A stretch of 64,000 nucleotides of DNA from Paragonimus westermani (Eukaryota > Platyhelminthes > Trematoda > Plagiorchiida > Troglotrematidae). The stretch is taken from positions 116,715 through 180,714 of the forward strand of contig QNGE01001246.1 of the NCBI GenBank assembly GCA_008508345.1. The letters run 5' to 3'. A program made the translations under genes and the position numbers. Under the pieces are notes generated by a model. The model was not told the DNA's origin. It did not search any database and saw nothing but the letters and a program-made list of their open reading frames with translations. Below, one piece after another: positions 24,065 to 36,559 of the stretch. Position 1 is the first letter of the stretch, and every line of letters begins with the position of its first letter.

Positions 24065-25455
24065 CACCGTCATTAGGCGCCTAGAGAAACGCATCGGGCG
24101 GACAATCTCCAGCCTAGAAAACTTCTATGTGGAAAAACATACAGACATAAGACCGCGGCCCTGACCATCGGTCTGATCAGCCGTTTGCTAAAAGAGTAAG
24201 GAAGACTAATAATGAAAGCAACCACCGAAAGAAAGAAAGTAGAAGTACATAGAGCTTGCAGGTGCACCGTTGACTATAATATTCGGCCGTGTTGGAGATC
24301 GTGTTTCCAATCAGCGAAGTAGGTGATCACGAAGTTCCGAACCCTGCAACTGACTTCATTCAATGGAGCAACAAGCAGTTGGGTTGCCGACATTCAATTG
24401 TGGATTTTTCTTTGCATTAAAATCGAATACCTCGATATAATGACAGGGGAGGATGTCCTGAGAGGATCGTAATGCAATCGGAGCGATCGGTAGTTTGGTG
24501 AGAGAGTGGACAAATAAGCTTGATTCAGCGTTTGACGGTGAGCACTCATTTGTCTGAAAAGCATCATCCTAGTCAGTTACAGAATAAATGAGCATGACAA
24601 CAATTGGAAACAAACGAAATCCCAATGGCCTGTTAGCTACCTTTTTAACTCTAATGGTGCATGGTTGACGTCGAAACGCGATTTAAGAAGAGTGTCCAGC
24701 TAGCTAATGCGCGATCACCTTGCTTGCGAAACGTTCAATATAGCGGTTATATATCATACTTATCGTTTCAAAACCTTCAGATGAAAATTTGCACAATAAA
24801 CAGTGTGGTTACTAGGACAAAAAGGAGTGTTGGTTCTATTTAACCTCGATGAAGCAACACCTCCAAACTAAGTTGGGTTACGCAGAAGAGTTTAGATCAC
24901 TATTACCCACTATCGTTCAAGTCTAATCCTACACAAAAAGAAGTAACAGGTATATCTTCACGAGGTCAGTCACTTCGATCGCCAGCTAATGTGCAAACAC
25001 CCTGAGAGCTGCCCACTGGTTACTTGCAGTTTCACTGATCGGAAAGAATGTTTTATCGACAAGATAGCTATAAACAATGCATGGTCATTGCGAATTAAGC
25101 GTCACTGGAAACAGAAAAAAAGGAATGCGGCGCTCGCTTCAAACCAGGAGGGGTGAACGAAGTGATGAAACAAAACAAGCGATACGTAAAACAGCGAAAA
25201 CAGAGAAAGCACGAGACAAATGAGACATAGAGTTGGCTGGGCTCGAATGCTACCGGAGCCGTGACGGTGAAAGTTGCTGCGGAGGGAGTCACAAATATGC
25301 GAAATTTGACAACCATGTGGTGAACGAGTAGAGAATGGGCGGTGGGGTAAGGGAAACAGACACGAACGGTATGAACCCAGTCGCTATTTCGGTGGGTAAA
25401 TACCCGATCGAGGTAGTTGCACACAAAAACCAGACCGTTGGGCAGATATGTCAGT
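24065..25455. other. No supported gene; sequence downstream of the tropomyosin-like stop codon
   Basis: On the minus strand this lies directly 3' of the tropomyosin-like stop at 25462-25464 and should include its 3' untranslated region. No AATAAA was confidently placed. The open minus frame 25095-25424 overlaps this region without motifs. Confidence 0.45.
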
Positions 25456-25461
25456 TATCAC

Positions 25462-28400
25462 TCAAATGGAAGCCAATTCCTCGAATTCCCGTTTTAAAAG
25501 TTCGTTCTCGTTGCGCTGTTTTTGAAGATTTCCTACGGAACAAAGTGCAAACAGCATTAAGACCACCAGAGGAAATTACCTTTGCAAGCACTGATCAGTC
25601 GATCTAGTCGGGAAACCTCACGTTCAACAGCTTCATAATTTTGTGTGACCTGAAGAAACGAAACAGACTGGTTAGGTTCAAGTAAAAACGGAACACAGTA
25701 CACACAAGCTCACACGTAATACAATGGCACATAATCGCGCCTCAGAATATCAAATTCTGTCGTGTAAGAAAGAACGAACGGGTAAATGGGGCAAACTTAG
25801 GAACTATGAGTAAAACACGGCTGAATGTGGCTGCCGTTGAACCACGCCCGCGCACAAACTGTGTTGAACCTAGATCAAACACAACTTGCACATTTACTAA
25901 ATCCGTTTAAAGACAAATGAACAATGCCGATAAGAGAAAGTGATAGGGATTTATCACCGAAAGTTAGCATACAGATCTCTCAACGAAGACGCGATGTCAT
26001 CTCGATGAGTCAACCTTAGTTCTGAGTACACCTTACAAATGGAGCTTCCTCTCCCAAGACAACTGTGTTCTGTTGAGCACAACACATGTATGTGCAACAA
26101 TTTTGCTGTGGTCAGAAAGTAGTTATAAGAAGCGCATACTGGAATTATCAACACGAAATTAGGTTTGGTAACGTACATGTATTAGCCAGTGAAAAACCCT
26201 TGGAACGCAAACAACTCGTAACTGTCCACGGGACAGCCTGAGCAACACAATTCTTATTCAACAATCGATACGAAGTCCGCCAATAAAGAAGCATGCAGCA
26301 CGCACAAACACACGTGACCGAAGCACGCACACGCGTTCAAACGTGGAGACGCATAAGCACACGTGCATACAGCTGACTACGTAGGCGCTCAGAGTTCAGC
26401 CTCCAAACTGACACAATCGAATGTGAGTAACCGGTCAAATCCAAGATACAGTCGTATGTTATACGTGCGTACAGACAACAGTCGGTTCTGTAGACTGCCG
26501 TACAGATATGGAACAACGAAATATACACATACAGGAAAGGGACAAAATCGCCACTGTGGTTGTTAACCTACTCAAGTCAAAAAGAGGCGCACGTTGTGCG
26601 CACACACACTGCCTACACACCACAAACTACAATTGCCCCACAAAAAGATCAAATAAAAAATACTAACAAGTATAAAAGACGGAAAATTACCTCATGATGA
26701 AGTAGGTTGCCCCCAACTCCGGACCATAAAAACGATCGCCATGAAATATCAACCTTTATGACAGCACAGATCTTATCACCAACACGTCAACGAATGGTGG
26801 CAAATAGTGGTGTCAAGTTCAAGGTCGAAACGAATGTGGATAAGTTGACGTACACTTCCGGATGGAAACCACTCTGCGATCGGTCTTCAGCACATTGGAA
26901 TAAGGTGCGGGTGATCGTTAGCTCAGGTCATGTTCCGTAATAACACCATCACACGTAGCGCCCCAAGATAGGTATCGATTCAGCGCTTCATACACAAGAC
27001 AGTCATTAGACTCAATCGCATGACATTGTTTTGGTATGGAACGAAGAATGTACAGTCAACAATAGGAAATAACCGGTTTAGCACTGAGTTGAAACTATCC
27101 CACATTCTGTCCAGCAACGCGTATGCAAATCATCATCTACTCGGCAGATGCACATTTACGAAGACCATTAGAGTACATACACTTTTGTGAGCCGGGTCCG
27201 TGTTGAGCACGTGTAGCTGTGCATGAAAAGTGCATTAAAAAGTGTGCACACACAAGCAACACACCAGTGTTTCAAAAGTACAGAACACGGTCTCGGGTAC
27301 GGAGCTCGGATAAGAAACATAAAGTATGCACCTGGTGGCACAGTACACGGAAAAGTACAATGTTTCCGTTATACTCGGAAGCAATGACGCTTTGTCCTTT
27401 TGATACAAGAGGCTAAGTTACTTGGTACGAAGTATCTACTGCGGGGATATCATCAGTTCTAACACATGCGGGATGATGTACACCTAATGCAGTATTTGCA
27501 TGCCAGAGTGAACAAGTGAATCTGAATAAGTACACGGATCATGGTGCTTCAAAAGAAAACAACGTGCTCACCATTACCACTGGAAAAGCGCCCAAAATTG
27601 CATACCAAGCAACATCGCAAGAGGATTACACTGACGGATTACGACCAATATCAATTACACCGTGTGGGCATAGTCAGGTGATAGAATATGTAGGAATCGA
27701 GACACTCACCGTCTCTAACCGCTGTTGCACGTCTTTCAGTTGCACTTCAAGGTTCTCAATCGCGTCATCCTTTTTTAGCAGGGTGGCAAAATAAGACGGG
27801 TGAAATGGTAGGCAAGATGGAAAAACAGAACAATACTTCGCTTAAGTTAATTTTAATAAAGTGACGCAGAAAGATTTCGTTCGCAGAAGCTCGGAAAACA
27901 TGCTTGTCAAATTTCATGGCTGGACGGCGACAGTGAATGAAAAGTAAGGTGTACAACCGCAGACAAAATGTTAGAGTCAAATTATAAGAAAAAAGCAGCC
28001 GAACGCATAACATCAACTAAGCACCTACGTGAAACTGTTTGCGATTGCGAGAAAAATGTTCATGAGTAAAAGATCAGTTTGCCTGCTAGATACGCGTGAA
28101 AACTTGTCCCACCTGTCATATCAAACCGCAAGTAGCACAGGTATACTGTGCATGGGCGAATACGGGATTCATACGAAAGAGTGTTACTTCGTCAGTACAC
28201 AACACAATGAGTTTCTCCACCAAAATTCCTGTCATGCATGATATCAAACAACGCGATCAAACATTACGATTAGCTACAAACATAGGATTCTGCGACATAA
28301 GACCAAGACCCAATCACATACAGTATGCCGCAAGTGAACCGAGTACAATCAATCCGAGTAAGCGACCAAATTGGAAACGACGACCATTAAAATAGTGCAC

Positions 28401-31400
28401 AAAGCATGGAACGTTAGAAGATAGGCTAAAGCACAGATAGGATAGGGAAAAGTAAGTAAAACATATTTCTTCGACGACAGTGAGTAAAAGAGTTTGATCA
28501 AATATGTGGAAAACACTTTCGGGTGAACAAACTTGGTAGAAAATAACCGCATCCTGGAGAACATGTGGTGTACAAAATAGACCAAAAATATGCTGCAACC
28601 AATAACAAAAATCCAGTAATTCGAACAGCTGACTCCTGATTATGCGATTAAAATACGGTTCCATGTTGTATTGGAGTTGCTGACGTAGCTGTGGTTTATG
28701 ACAAAGCGAGGACAGCCGCATGCAAGGTCTCATCTAAGGCGCAAGTGGTGAACAAAGGAAAGAGCGGCATCACCACTGTCCTGTTTCCGAGTGAACTACA
28801 ACGCTACATTATGATACCAGTCAAGTGAACATAATCGGACATAAACATTTGGTTTCGAAGAACGTAACGTTTCAAAGTGTCGTGGATCATGACACACTGC
28901 CACACCAAACAGTGCTTCTGATAAATGATGTAGGTAGTTACAAGGTACTCAGCTTGGCGAACAATATCACTAACTTCCCTCAATGGAACAGTCAGCGTTG
29001 TATCGACCGGTGACCATGTTATCGTCTGACCAAAGCATTGCATTCTTCTAGACGTTGATGAGCCCGCCCAGTAATGTACGGTGCGTCAAACACCTTGCCG
29101 ACAAACGCAGTATGTATAACACAACTACCGAAAGCGTCGTTCTTACTTGTTGACTAACTGATTCGGCGTCAGGGCTCACTGAAGAAATTTCCTAGATCAA
29201 TTTATCTGATGCCGGTCGGCTGATGAAAACAGCGGTCATCAAAAATGAGTCTGAGCATATTAACGACGCAAACGTGAAGAATCGGTCGGCCGTAGTGTGA
29301 GATGGATGGCAAATACACTTCTTAAAAACACAGACCAAAATCGATCACCAGCAGTCTATGAACAGCCACAAGCAACGAGAATTGACGGAGGCTTAACATG
29401 TCATGCTGGCGGACAAGTCTGCAGTCACCCTGAAAGCTGAAGATACGACGTCGTTCAGGCACGTAACTGGTTCGGTTTCAAACGGGCTGCTCGCAGTAAC
29501 AACCCTATCTTGGAGCCATACTTGGAAAAGGCAAGGAACATTCCACACACCAACTTAGATGTCCAAGTTAATCCACACGGCCTGTAAGCCTTATGCAGTA
29601 ACAAGAAAAAACTCCGTTGGCTGTGCATTGTCTCGTCAGGAAAGAGATCCATTTAAAGGTCAGATGGTTTCTAACGAAATCAGGAATACTGAAAACGCAG
29701 GTGCTTGAGAAAAATACCGACATAACCACGAAAAAAATGCTATTACTTGCGTGATAAGCAGAAAGGGATTGCCTCGGTTTCATGTTTTCAAACGCTTTCC
29801 AATGAAACGAAAATTCAGTGTAATGAACAACGGAATTAATTTACCTCCAGGCATAGAGATAACACGACTTCCGGTAGCCTAAATGAGTACCAATGTTGTA
29901 ACGCTTGTCGCAGAAGGAACCTGCACCACTAGGTGTAGACTTTGGTTGTTTTCAAATCTGACATCCACGAGGTAGCATAGGATGATGTAACAGAACACCC
30001 CACCCACCAAAGATCCTGGAAGCAATCAAGACAAAGCTGACAGTGCTGTAGCTGCTATATAAACCCCTGGCAGCTTCTTGAGGAGGATACTCACTGATAG
30101 TGCATAATGACTTTGAAGCAACACAAAAATAGTCTTGATGCAACGGATGTGAGGAGCACTCTACAGAAGAAACAACTAGGATACAACAGAGCTATTGGTA
30201 AGAATTATAAAACATACGATGTACACTTGGCTAGCGCTGTCCGTGATTGAACAGGGTTTGTAACCAAAACAGGGAGAGGACTGACCGGACTCTGCGTTCG
30301 CTTGTCGAGGGAAACTGAGATAATCCGCATCGCTGCAACATTCACTATAGAACGGTAACATTAGAGTCCACGCGGCGCGTTATAAAAAATTTGGTTGCCA
30401 CAACTCCCATAGACTACAATAGCGCTATGGCTTGTAGTTGGCGACTCTTCCTCCGCTCCTATAAATTCACAAGTGTCTTATGTATGAAGGCCGTTTTATA
30501 ATCCACTAACTGAATGTACCCCAGTTATTCGGAAGCCAAAGTGGAAACAGGTGAACACCAAATGAAAAAATGAACAGCGAAATATAAGCACGGTTTAGAA
30601 GTTAACAATAGCAATGCTTATGTAAACGGTGGGACCAGCACACTGGTTTTCTGTACACAACGCCGCTGTACTGGCACAGACTACGAAAACAAATATCATG
30701 CGAAATGACGGCAAGTGGTATTAGGCTTTGCATAACTGCATAATTGGTGAGCGCCTTGTGGACCACTGCTGTAAACGGTGGGTTACTAAGTTCTACTTAG
30801 ACTTTACTTAACAGATCTCATAACTTCAGAAGTAAAAAAACAAACCACAAACTAAATGTAATGCGGACTGGTCACCGCAATTTTGCACACTGCGTAAGCA
30901 ATCCGGCCGCGGAAAAGTTTTTGGAAGTCAAGAAACTAATCAGAATAAGGGGAACATAGAATTAGCTAGGTTATGTAGACGCTTGATGCATTGATTGTGA
31001 CTGTGTGTGGAAAAGGTCGAGAGCTATTACGTAGGATGAGCACGAATTGAAAGAATCGTGTGAATGTGCGCCTGATAAACAAGGAATCATGAACCCAACT
31101 CAAAAATAGAAAGTGAGATCAGACTATTAAAAACTTGATCGCTCAACATAACCAGATAACAGAAGAGAACCAGCAGACATCATTTAAGGTATTGCAGACG
31201 GCTGTCAAAGGATAAGGCAGATGACTCATGAGATGGGGGTTAATCATCAGATAAGACAGCATTTTTGGAAGTAGCAAGGTGAACAGACAAGCACGGACGC
31301 AAATGCGCCTAGAATCAACTGCGTGTAGCTATGATTGTACATCTCACTCTCCGTTTAATACAGCGAGAGTAAGAGGATACAAGTGCGCACGTCATATATG

Positions 31401-34400
31401 AAAGCAAAGTGCAGCGAGACCAGTAGCTGACGCAGTAAAATGAAATTCACCACACAAATGCAAATTTACCTCAGCAGTAAGATTAGCACACTAATCCAAT
31501 AAAAAATAAGGGACAAATGCAAAAATGGCTAAAAAAAATGAAACCAGAGTAAACCACATCAACAATAGAAAACGGAAACAAATGTAGGTAATTGGGTGTA
31601 TCATGGACGTCGAGTTGGACAGGCAAAAAATAAAGCACGCTTGTACCCAAATAGAACTGAATGAAACTGGTAAATGATGGTGAAAAATCATCAAACAAAT
31701 TACGAGTTACTACGCGAACTCAACTTCTCCCTTATAAAAAAAACATCAAAGCGCTAAATCCAAACTCACGCTTAAGTCAGAGGGGAGAATAACGATTCGT
31801 AATGAACTTCACTTAACAATGAGCACAGATAACCGTGGTAACACCACACGTAAAACTGAGAATCACGCGGTTTGAGGATGATATCATGGTCATTATTATG
31901 ACGCACGCACACTTCTTCTCGTCACCCTAGCGGTCTCGTCGATACAACACTGTAAAGCTGGTGGACGAAAATTATGATGACGGGCTCAATTGCACGCAGT
32001 CAATCGTGCTCAGTTACGTGATCTTTTAAGTTGTGGCGCCAATGTGTGCCGTATTTTATCCCCATGTAAGTGGCTGTGAGATTTCATAGCGGTGACTACA
32101 ACGGGTAAAAGCCTGGTGAACCAACTCAAGTTTGAGACTCGATGTGTTTTAGCCATAATACTGTTTATGGTGCTTAAGTTACTGAAGAAAAGTAAGTTCA
32201 TCGTTTGTATTTAAGCATAATAGAGGTATGTTTCAAGTTGTAAGCTTGAGTTCATATATTCTTGATGGTGCGAGGTAGTGTTTCTCAGAGTAGGTGATAT
32301 AAACTCCTAGAGACCGATACCAACAAGTTAGATGGGAGGACAACAGGAGAGCACTCCAAATTTATGAACACGAGAACGCCATATTTCTTCTCGGCGATTT
32401 TTAGTCAGATGCTGATAAACTGGCGTGGTTGTGTTAAGCCCAGTCATCTTATCGACCAATGGATAAAAGTAGCACAATAGCGGGTTTCATATAACGTTCA
32501 GTCGGCACTATTTCGACTTTTTCGTTCATTTAATCCATGTTGGGTGAGGGGGTAAGGATGTTGCAGCAAACATGCTAAGAGAGTCATGGGCTGAAAAAGA
32601 TCGAGAACCATCGTTCTAAACGGGCCGAACAAGTTATGATAACGAATATGGCAGCCACAGTCGATACGCCAGAATCAAAAGCGACCTACAGTGTAGCGTG
32701 AGAGTAAACACCAATGTAGTGTATTAACTAGAACCATACTCTAACTGTAAGGAGGTATATATCGTCTAAACCCAAGTTAGTTATAACCCACAAAACGACG
32801 GTTTGTCACGACACACTGGTGTGCACCTCAGAGACTATATCGGAAATAAGGTGAGAATAAAATGAGTTGATTCTAACATTAAGGTCGACAATTCGATAGC
32901 CCAGAAACCGTCCAACAGGACTTAAGACCAAACGAACGAACGCTGCCCAGCTACGAATCATGGTAAGCCATCTTCATCTATTTACGATAGTTTTACTCAT
33001 TTATATTTCATGCCAAGCAGCTCCTCTTTTAGTTAACACACTGCTATTTCGAGACGACTAAATCCTCGTTCTCAGGCCTCAATTTTATTCGACTTTATTT
33101 CATTCCATTTGCTTCTCACGGGACCATCCTTCCGAGGTTTATAGGTAGGAAATCACTATGTCCACATAACTGAAGACGTCACAAACCGAGTATTTTCCAC
33201 AAACTGGTACTTGAATTCTCTCGTTTGGAGATACAAATACATTTAATACAGATTATCCTAGCATTGAGACTGTACAACAAGGTCTGTGTCTGGCCTGAGC
33301 TGGAATCAGTTGAGTTGACAATGTAGCCCATAAAAAATGCGACGACGAGGCTGAGTACCAGTTACAACGGCCTTAAAGCATCTATCTGCAACCCAGTGTG
33401 TCGCATAGTAACAGCCCTACTCATAGCTGTAACTCGGTTATACACCTGAAAGGTGTAGGCACCTGGTGATAGATTGTTTCAATTTTGGCACAGGAGTTTT
33501 GATAAAGACATCCCGTCCCCCTTGTGCTCTTAAACCATGGCTTGTTTAGTGGTTGAATGGTTGTTACTCAATCACTAAGACACTTATTTCGAGTACGGTG
33601 ATCCGGAACAGCTGACGCCTTACGGTTCAAAGACTGAAAACGCCTTCATATACTCCTGAATAAAATGAAGTGAAGTCGTTCACATACAAAAATCAGACGG
33701 CACCATGTCAAGCAGAAGCCCTACTTTAGAGAAAACGACTGATTAAGGGGTAGACGAAGTGAACGATAAAATTACCACTCAAAAGAGAGCACGTTCAAAT
33801 GTGTACTTGGTCCTTGAAATAATGAAATAAAGATTGCACGATATTTACAAGGCGTATTAACTCTAATCAGCTCCACAGGTGAGTCTACAGCAGTGTATAT
33901 ATCCAGAGGATGGCATGGTTGCACATTCAGAGTAGCAACACTAACGCCTTAGCATATGGAGAAAGTTGAGCATAAGATCGGTGCCTCCGCGACTATGTCG
34001 GCAGACGTTTATTGTCCCAGAACTAACCTCAGAGCGACGAAGACCATATTAATCTTGTCGTTTTCGCCAAATACCTTCCAGCGTCTTCTAAAAGAGACTG
34101 TCAATAAGCAATAGGCAGAAAGCACCTAAATAACGTCCTACAAAAAGCAAACGAATCTGGTCAGTTCAGGCGCCAATTTACCACTACCATCCTTCAAAAC
34201 TATCCTCTAGAAAATTCGGAGTTAGTTTTTTATAACTATCTAACAGTACAAGCTTCAAGGCAGACTCGGTTTCTGAAAGAAGCGGCATGGTTGCTCTGAT
34301 TACACAGACCATTTCTGCCATTCGCATCTAGTTAGTGTGAATCCATCCTACGTTTGTTACTGGAATACACATGGGAAAACAGAGAATACTTCGTGCATCT

Positions 34401-36550
34401 ACACGGCAGTCTAATCGGGAACCACACCTCGTGCCATCCCATGAGCTTATAAAAAGGTCAGCGGAACTGCGGAAGATGTCTTGTTGAACATTTCGTCAAT
34501 ACCCGAAAAAGTACATGGTGAAAACATGTCCAGTACGCAGACATACAGGCAAGGGTGGATTTGTCCGGTAACATATAAGATAGTCGACGTATCAATAAAA
34601 ATCATAAAGATCGTGTACTGACCTGGAAGTAACCCCAGTCTGCCTGTCGTACAGTGTGCAAAATTCTTCCGAAAATCTTAGCCCACATTGTACATAGGAA
34701 CGTAAGGATCTCTGTTCGCCATCCGATTGTTGCATACGATCGTGTTTGTCTGTTTGCATGCTTGTCGACCTATGCGCGCCAATGACGCCACACACACTTC
34801 CGGTCTCCTGGTGTGCTCGATGGTCGGATCCTTAATCTCTCTAGCTGCTTTAGATTGTCCGTGTCGTTTAGCAGTGGCTGAGAAATTGTAGTTGCCGTAT
34901 AATATACGTTCGTCCCCCCCCCTCAATTACTCGTATTCTTACTTCGCCTCTGGTACTTTTCGCGTACACCTAGGAAGCGTTAATTTAGGGTATTTATGCA
35001 CTGAAACGGTTTGACAGTGGCTCGGTGGAGACGGCGCTTAAATGTTAATTACATGGTTGTGAAGGATGCTGTTATCTAGGCTTGGACAGCTTGACAGCAG
35101 CTAGCCTACATGTGAATTTGTGCATCACATGGGACAGAGCAGCATGTAATGTGAAGGTTCGACACACGGAGTCAATTATGTGGAGTATGTAAACGGGTTA
35201 CGAAAGTATGTACAGAAAAAAGGCGACGACCCTGGTCAATAAAAATATGGATTCAAACTGGAGAATCCCCAACTGGACATGAAAGTAAAAAGAAATTTCA
35301 AGTTATAACACTGTAATGAAACTTCAGAGCATTCCTAAATTTGAACCAGGATATCGGCATCAGAAGGCAATGATGGAATTAATCGGCCGGAGAAGTTTCA
35401 TCCCCAATGCTTACTTGTAAGCCTGATCAAGCATTGGTTAGGGCTTATAGGATTTACACTACCCAACAAATCATGGAAGCAACTATGCGACTAATAAGCA
35501 GAAACTCTGGTGAACTTTGGGCATAGTTAATTGTTGATTGCTCAAACAGGAATGAGTATCCTAGTCAGTCACCACCCAGTACGTCAAATCTGGCAAAGCT
35601 GATATACCAAAAGACGACAGTAAGCACTTAAAATCAACTTAGAAGGTAAAAAATGCATTGAAGGAGGAAAACGCATTTTCCCTAATATCTAACATTCATT
35701 ACACGCATTACAAAGTCGGCCGGTGAAAAGTAGGGCTGAGACACCAGACGAGATTGAAAATCATGGACAGTTCACGTTTATACAAACACGTTGGATACCA
35801 GTCCACTTATGTCAGACAATGATATCAAGCCAAGAATTAAAAAGTTAAGTATGAGCAAAAGCAAATCTCTTAGTGGTCGTAAAATATAGATAACCAACCT
35901 GAGACACGCCGTCTTCAGCTTTGTCGCAAGCTCGCTTCAAGGAGGAGTATTGCTCCTCAAGTTCGGCAATGCTTCTGATAATAATTAGGTAAAAGGTAGA
36001 AAGAGACATACTTTTCGACTGCTTTTGCTCGAGTCTCCTTTTTAAGTTTGTCAGCTTCCAAATGTTGATTATGGATAACAACCTGAAAGGATGCACGCCT
36101 AACCAGATAAACCGTACCTCGTCATACTGAGCGTCAATAGTTTGGACTTCTTGGCGTTTGCTATTTAGTTCAGTTTCTAAGGTTTCCATCCTGCAAATCG
36201 GATCATCGGCTGTGGTGTCCAAGCTCTGCAATTCACTGAAAACATGACCAATAGAATACAAAGTACCGTTCTGAAGAGGAGAGCACACGAGTGTGTGCTA
36301 ACAGTTTTGACTCTGTAGCGTTAAGACGAGAATTTCCTGATTCAAGTTTCAATTTAAGAAGCTTTTCCGTCGACCGAAGACCTTGGATTTCCAATTGAAT
36401 CTATAACTATAGCAATATTGTAACAGAGGTTAGTACCTTATCATTGTCATCTCGAGCTGATTTTATCTGGACGTCCAAGTCACATATACGATCTTGCAGG
36501 TCATTTTCCTCAGATCGAAGAGCAGCCAATTTCTGCTTCACCCCCTCCAT
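25462..36550 (-). CDS. Divergent tropomyosin-like coiled-coil protein, 8 exons, 237 residues
   Basis: Minus-strand exons: 36550-36437, 36400-36267, 36235-36118, 36082-36012, 35974-35899, 27769-27710, 25649-25580, 25532-25462. All junctions are GT-AG, and the joined 714 nt is stop-free, from ATG (36550) to TGA (25464-25462). Exon sizes in residues (38, 45, 39, 24, 25, 20, 23, 23) follow tropomyosin exons 1a, 3, 4, 5, 6, 7, 8 and 9 (38, 45, 39, 24, 25, 21, 23, 27), with split codons at the expected places; exon 2 (42 residues) has no counterpart. The start MEGVKQKLAALRSEENDLQD mirrors the tropomyosin N-terminus; YDE|V, AELEE, YEAVEREVSRLDR and the final ASI fit family positions. Tropomyosins form dimeric coiled coils along actin filaments. 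The first four introns are 31-37 nt and the last 47 nt; introns 5 and 6 are 8,129 and 2,060 nt. An out-of-frame ATG lies 10 nt upstream. Confidence 0.82.
27710..27769 (-). other. Exon 7 equivalent of the tropomyosin-like gene
   Basis: This isolated 60-nt exon sits 8.1 kb from the 5' exon cluster. It is preceded by AAAAAAG and followed by the strong donor GTGAGT. It encodes DDAIENLEVQLKDVQQRLET, a heptad-patterned coiled coil in phase 0 at both ends, as the preceding (CAG|GT) and following (|GTC ACA) exons require. It is one residue shorter than the usual 21. The acceptor is weaker than those of the other exons, so this is the least certain exon of the model. Confidence 0.65.
27775..35890. other. 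Large intron of the tropomyosin-like gene, no other gene seen
   Basis: The interval between the fifth and sixth exons of the tropomyosin-like gene. It contains no element protein motif I recognise. A possible RTE tail copy lies at 33421-33590. The frame at 34678-34926 (minus) is open but unsupported. Confidence 0.6.
33421..33590 (+). repeat. Possible RTE LINE 3' tail, decayed copy D
   Basis: AACTCGGTTATACACCTG, AAGGTGTAGGCACCTG, ATTGTTTCAA and CCCGTCCCCCTT occur in the same order as in the tails at 4377 and 23.8-24 kb, but identity is low after the first 60 bases. It could be an older insertion or a chance match around the AGGTGTAGGCACC block. Confidence 0.35.
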
Positions 36551-36559
36551 CAATAATCA

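Noticed and set aside
25335..25607. 90-codon plus-strand open frame
   Set aside because: It is antisense to the last two exons of the tropomyosin-like gene and is explained as a shadow.
34592..34926. Minus-strand open frames of 67 and 82 codons
   Set aside because: No motif, and they lie in the large intron of the tropomyosin-like gene without matching splice signals.
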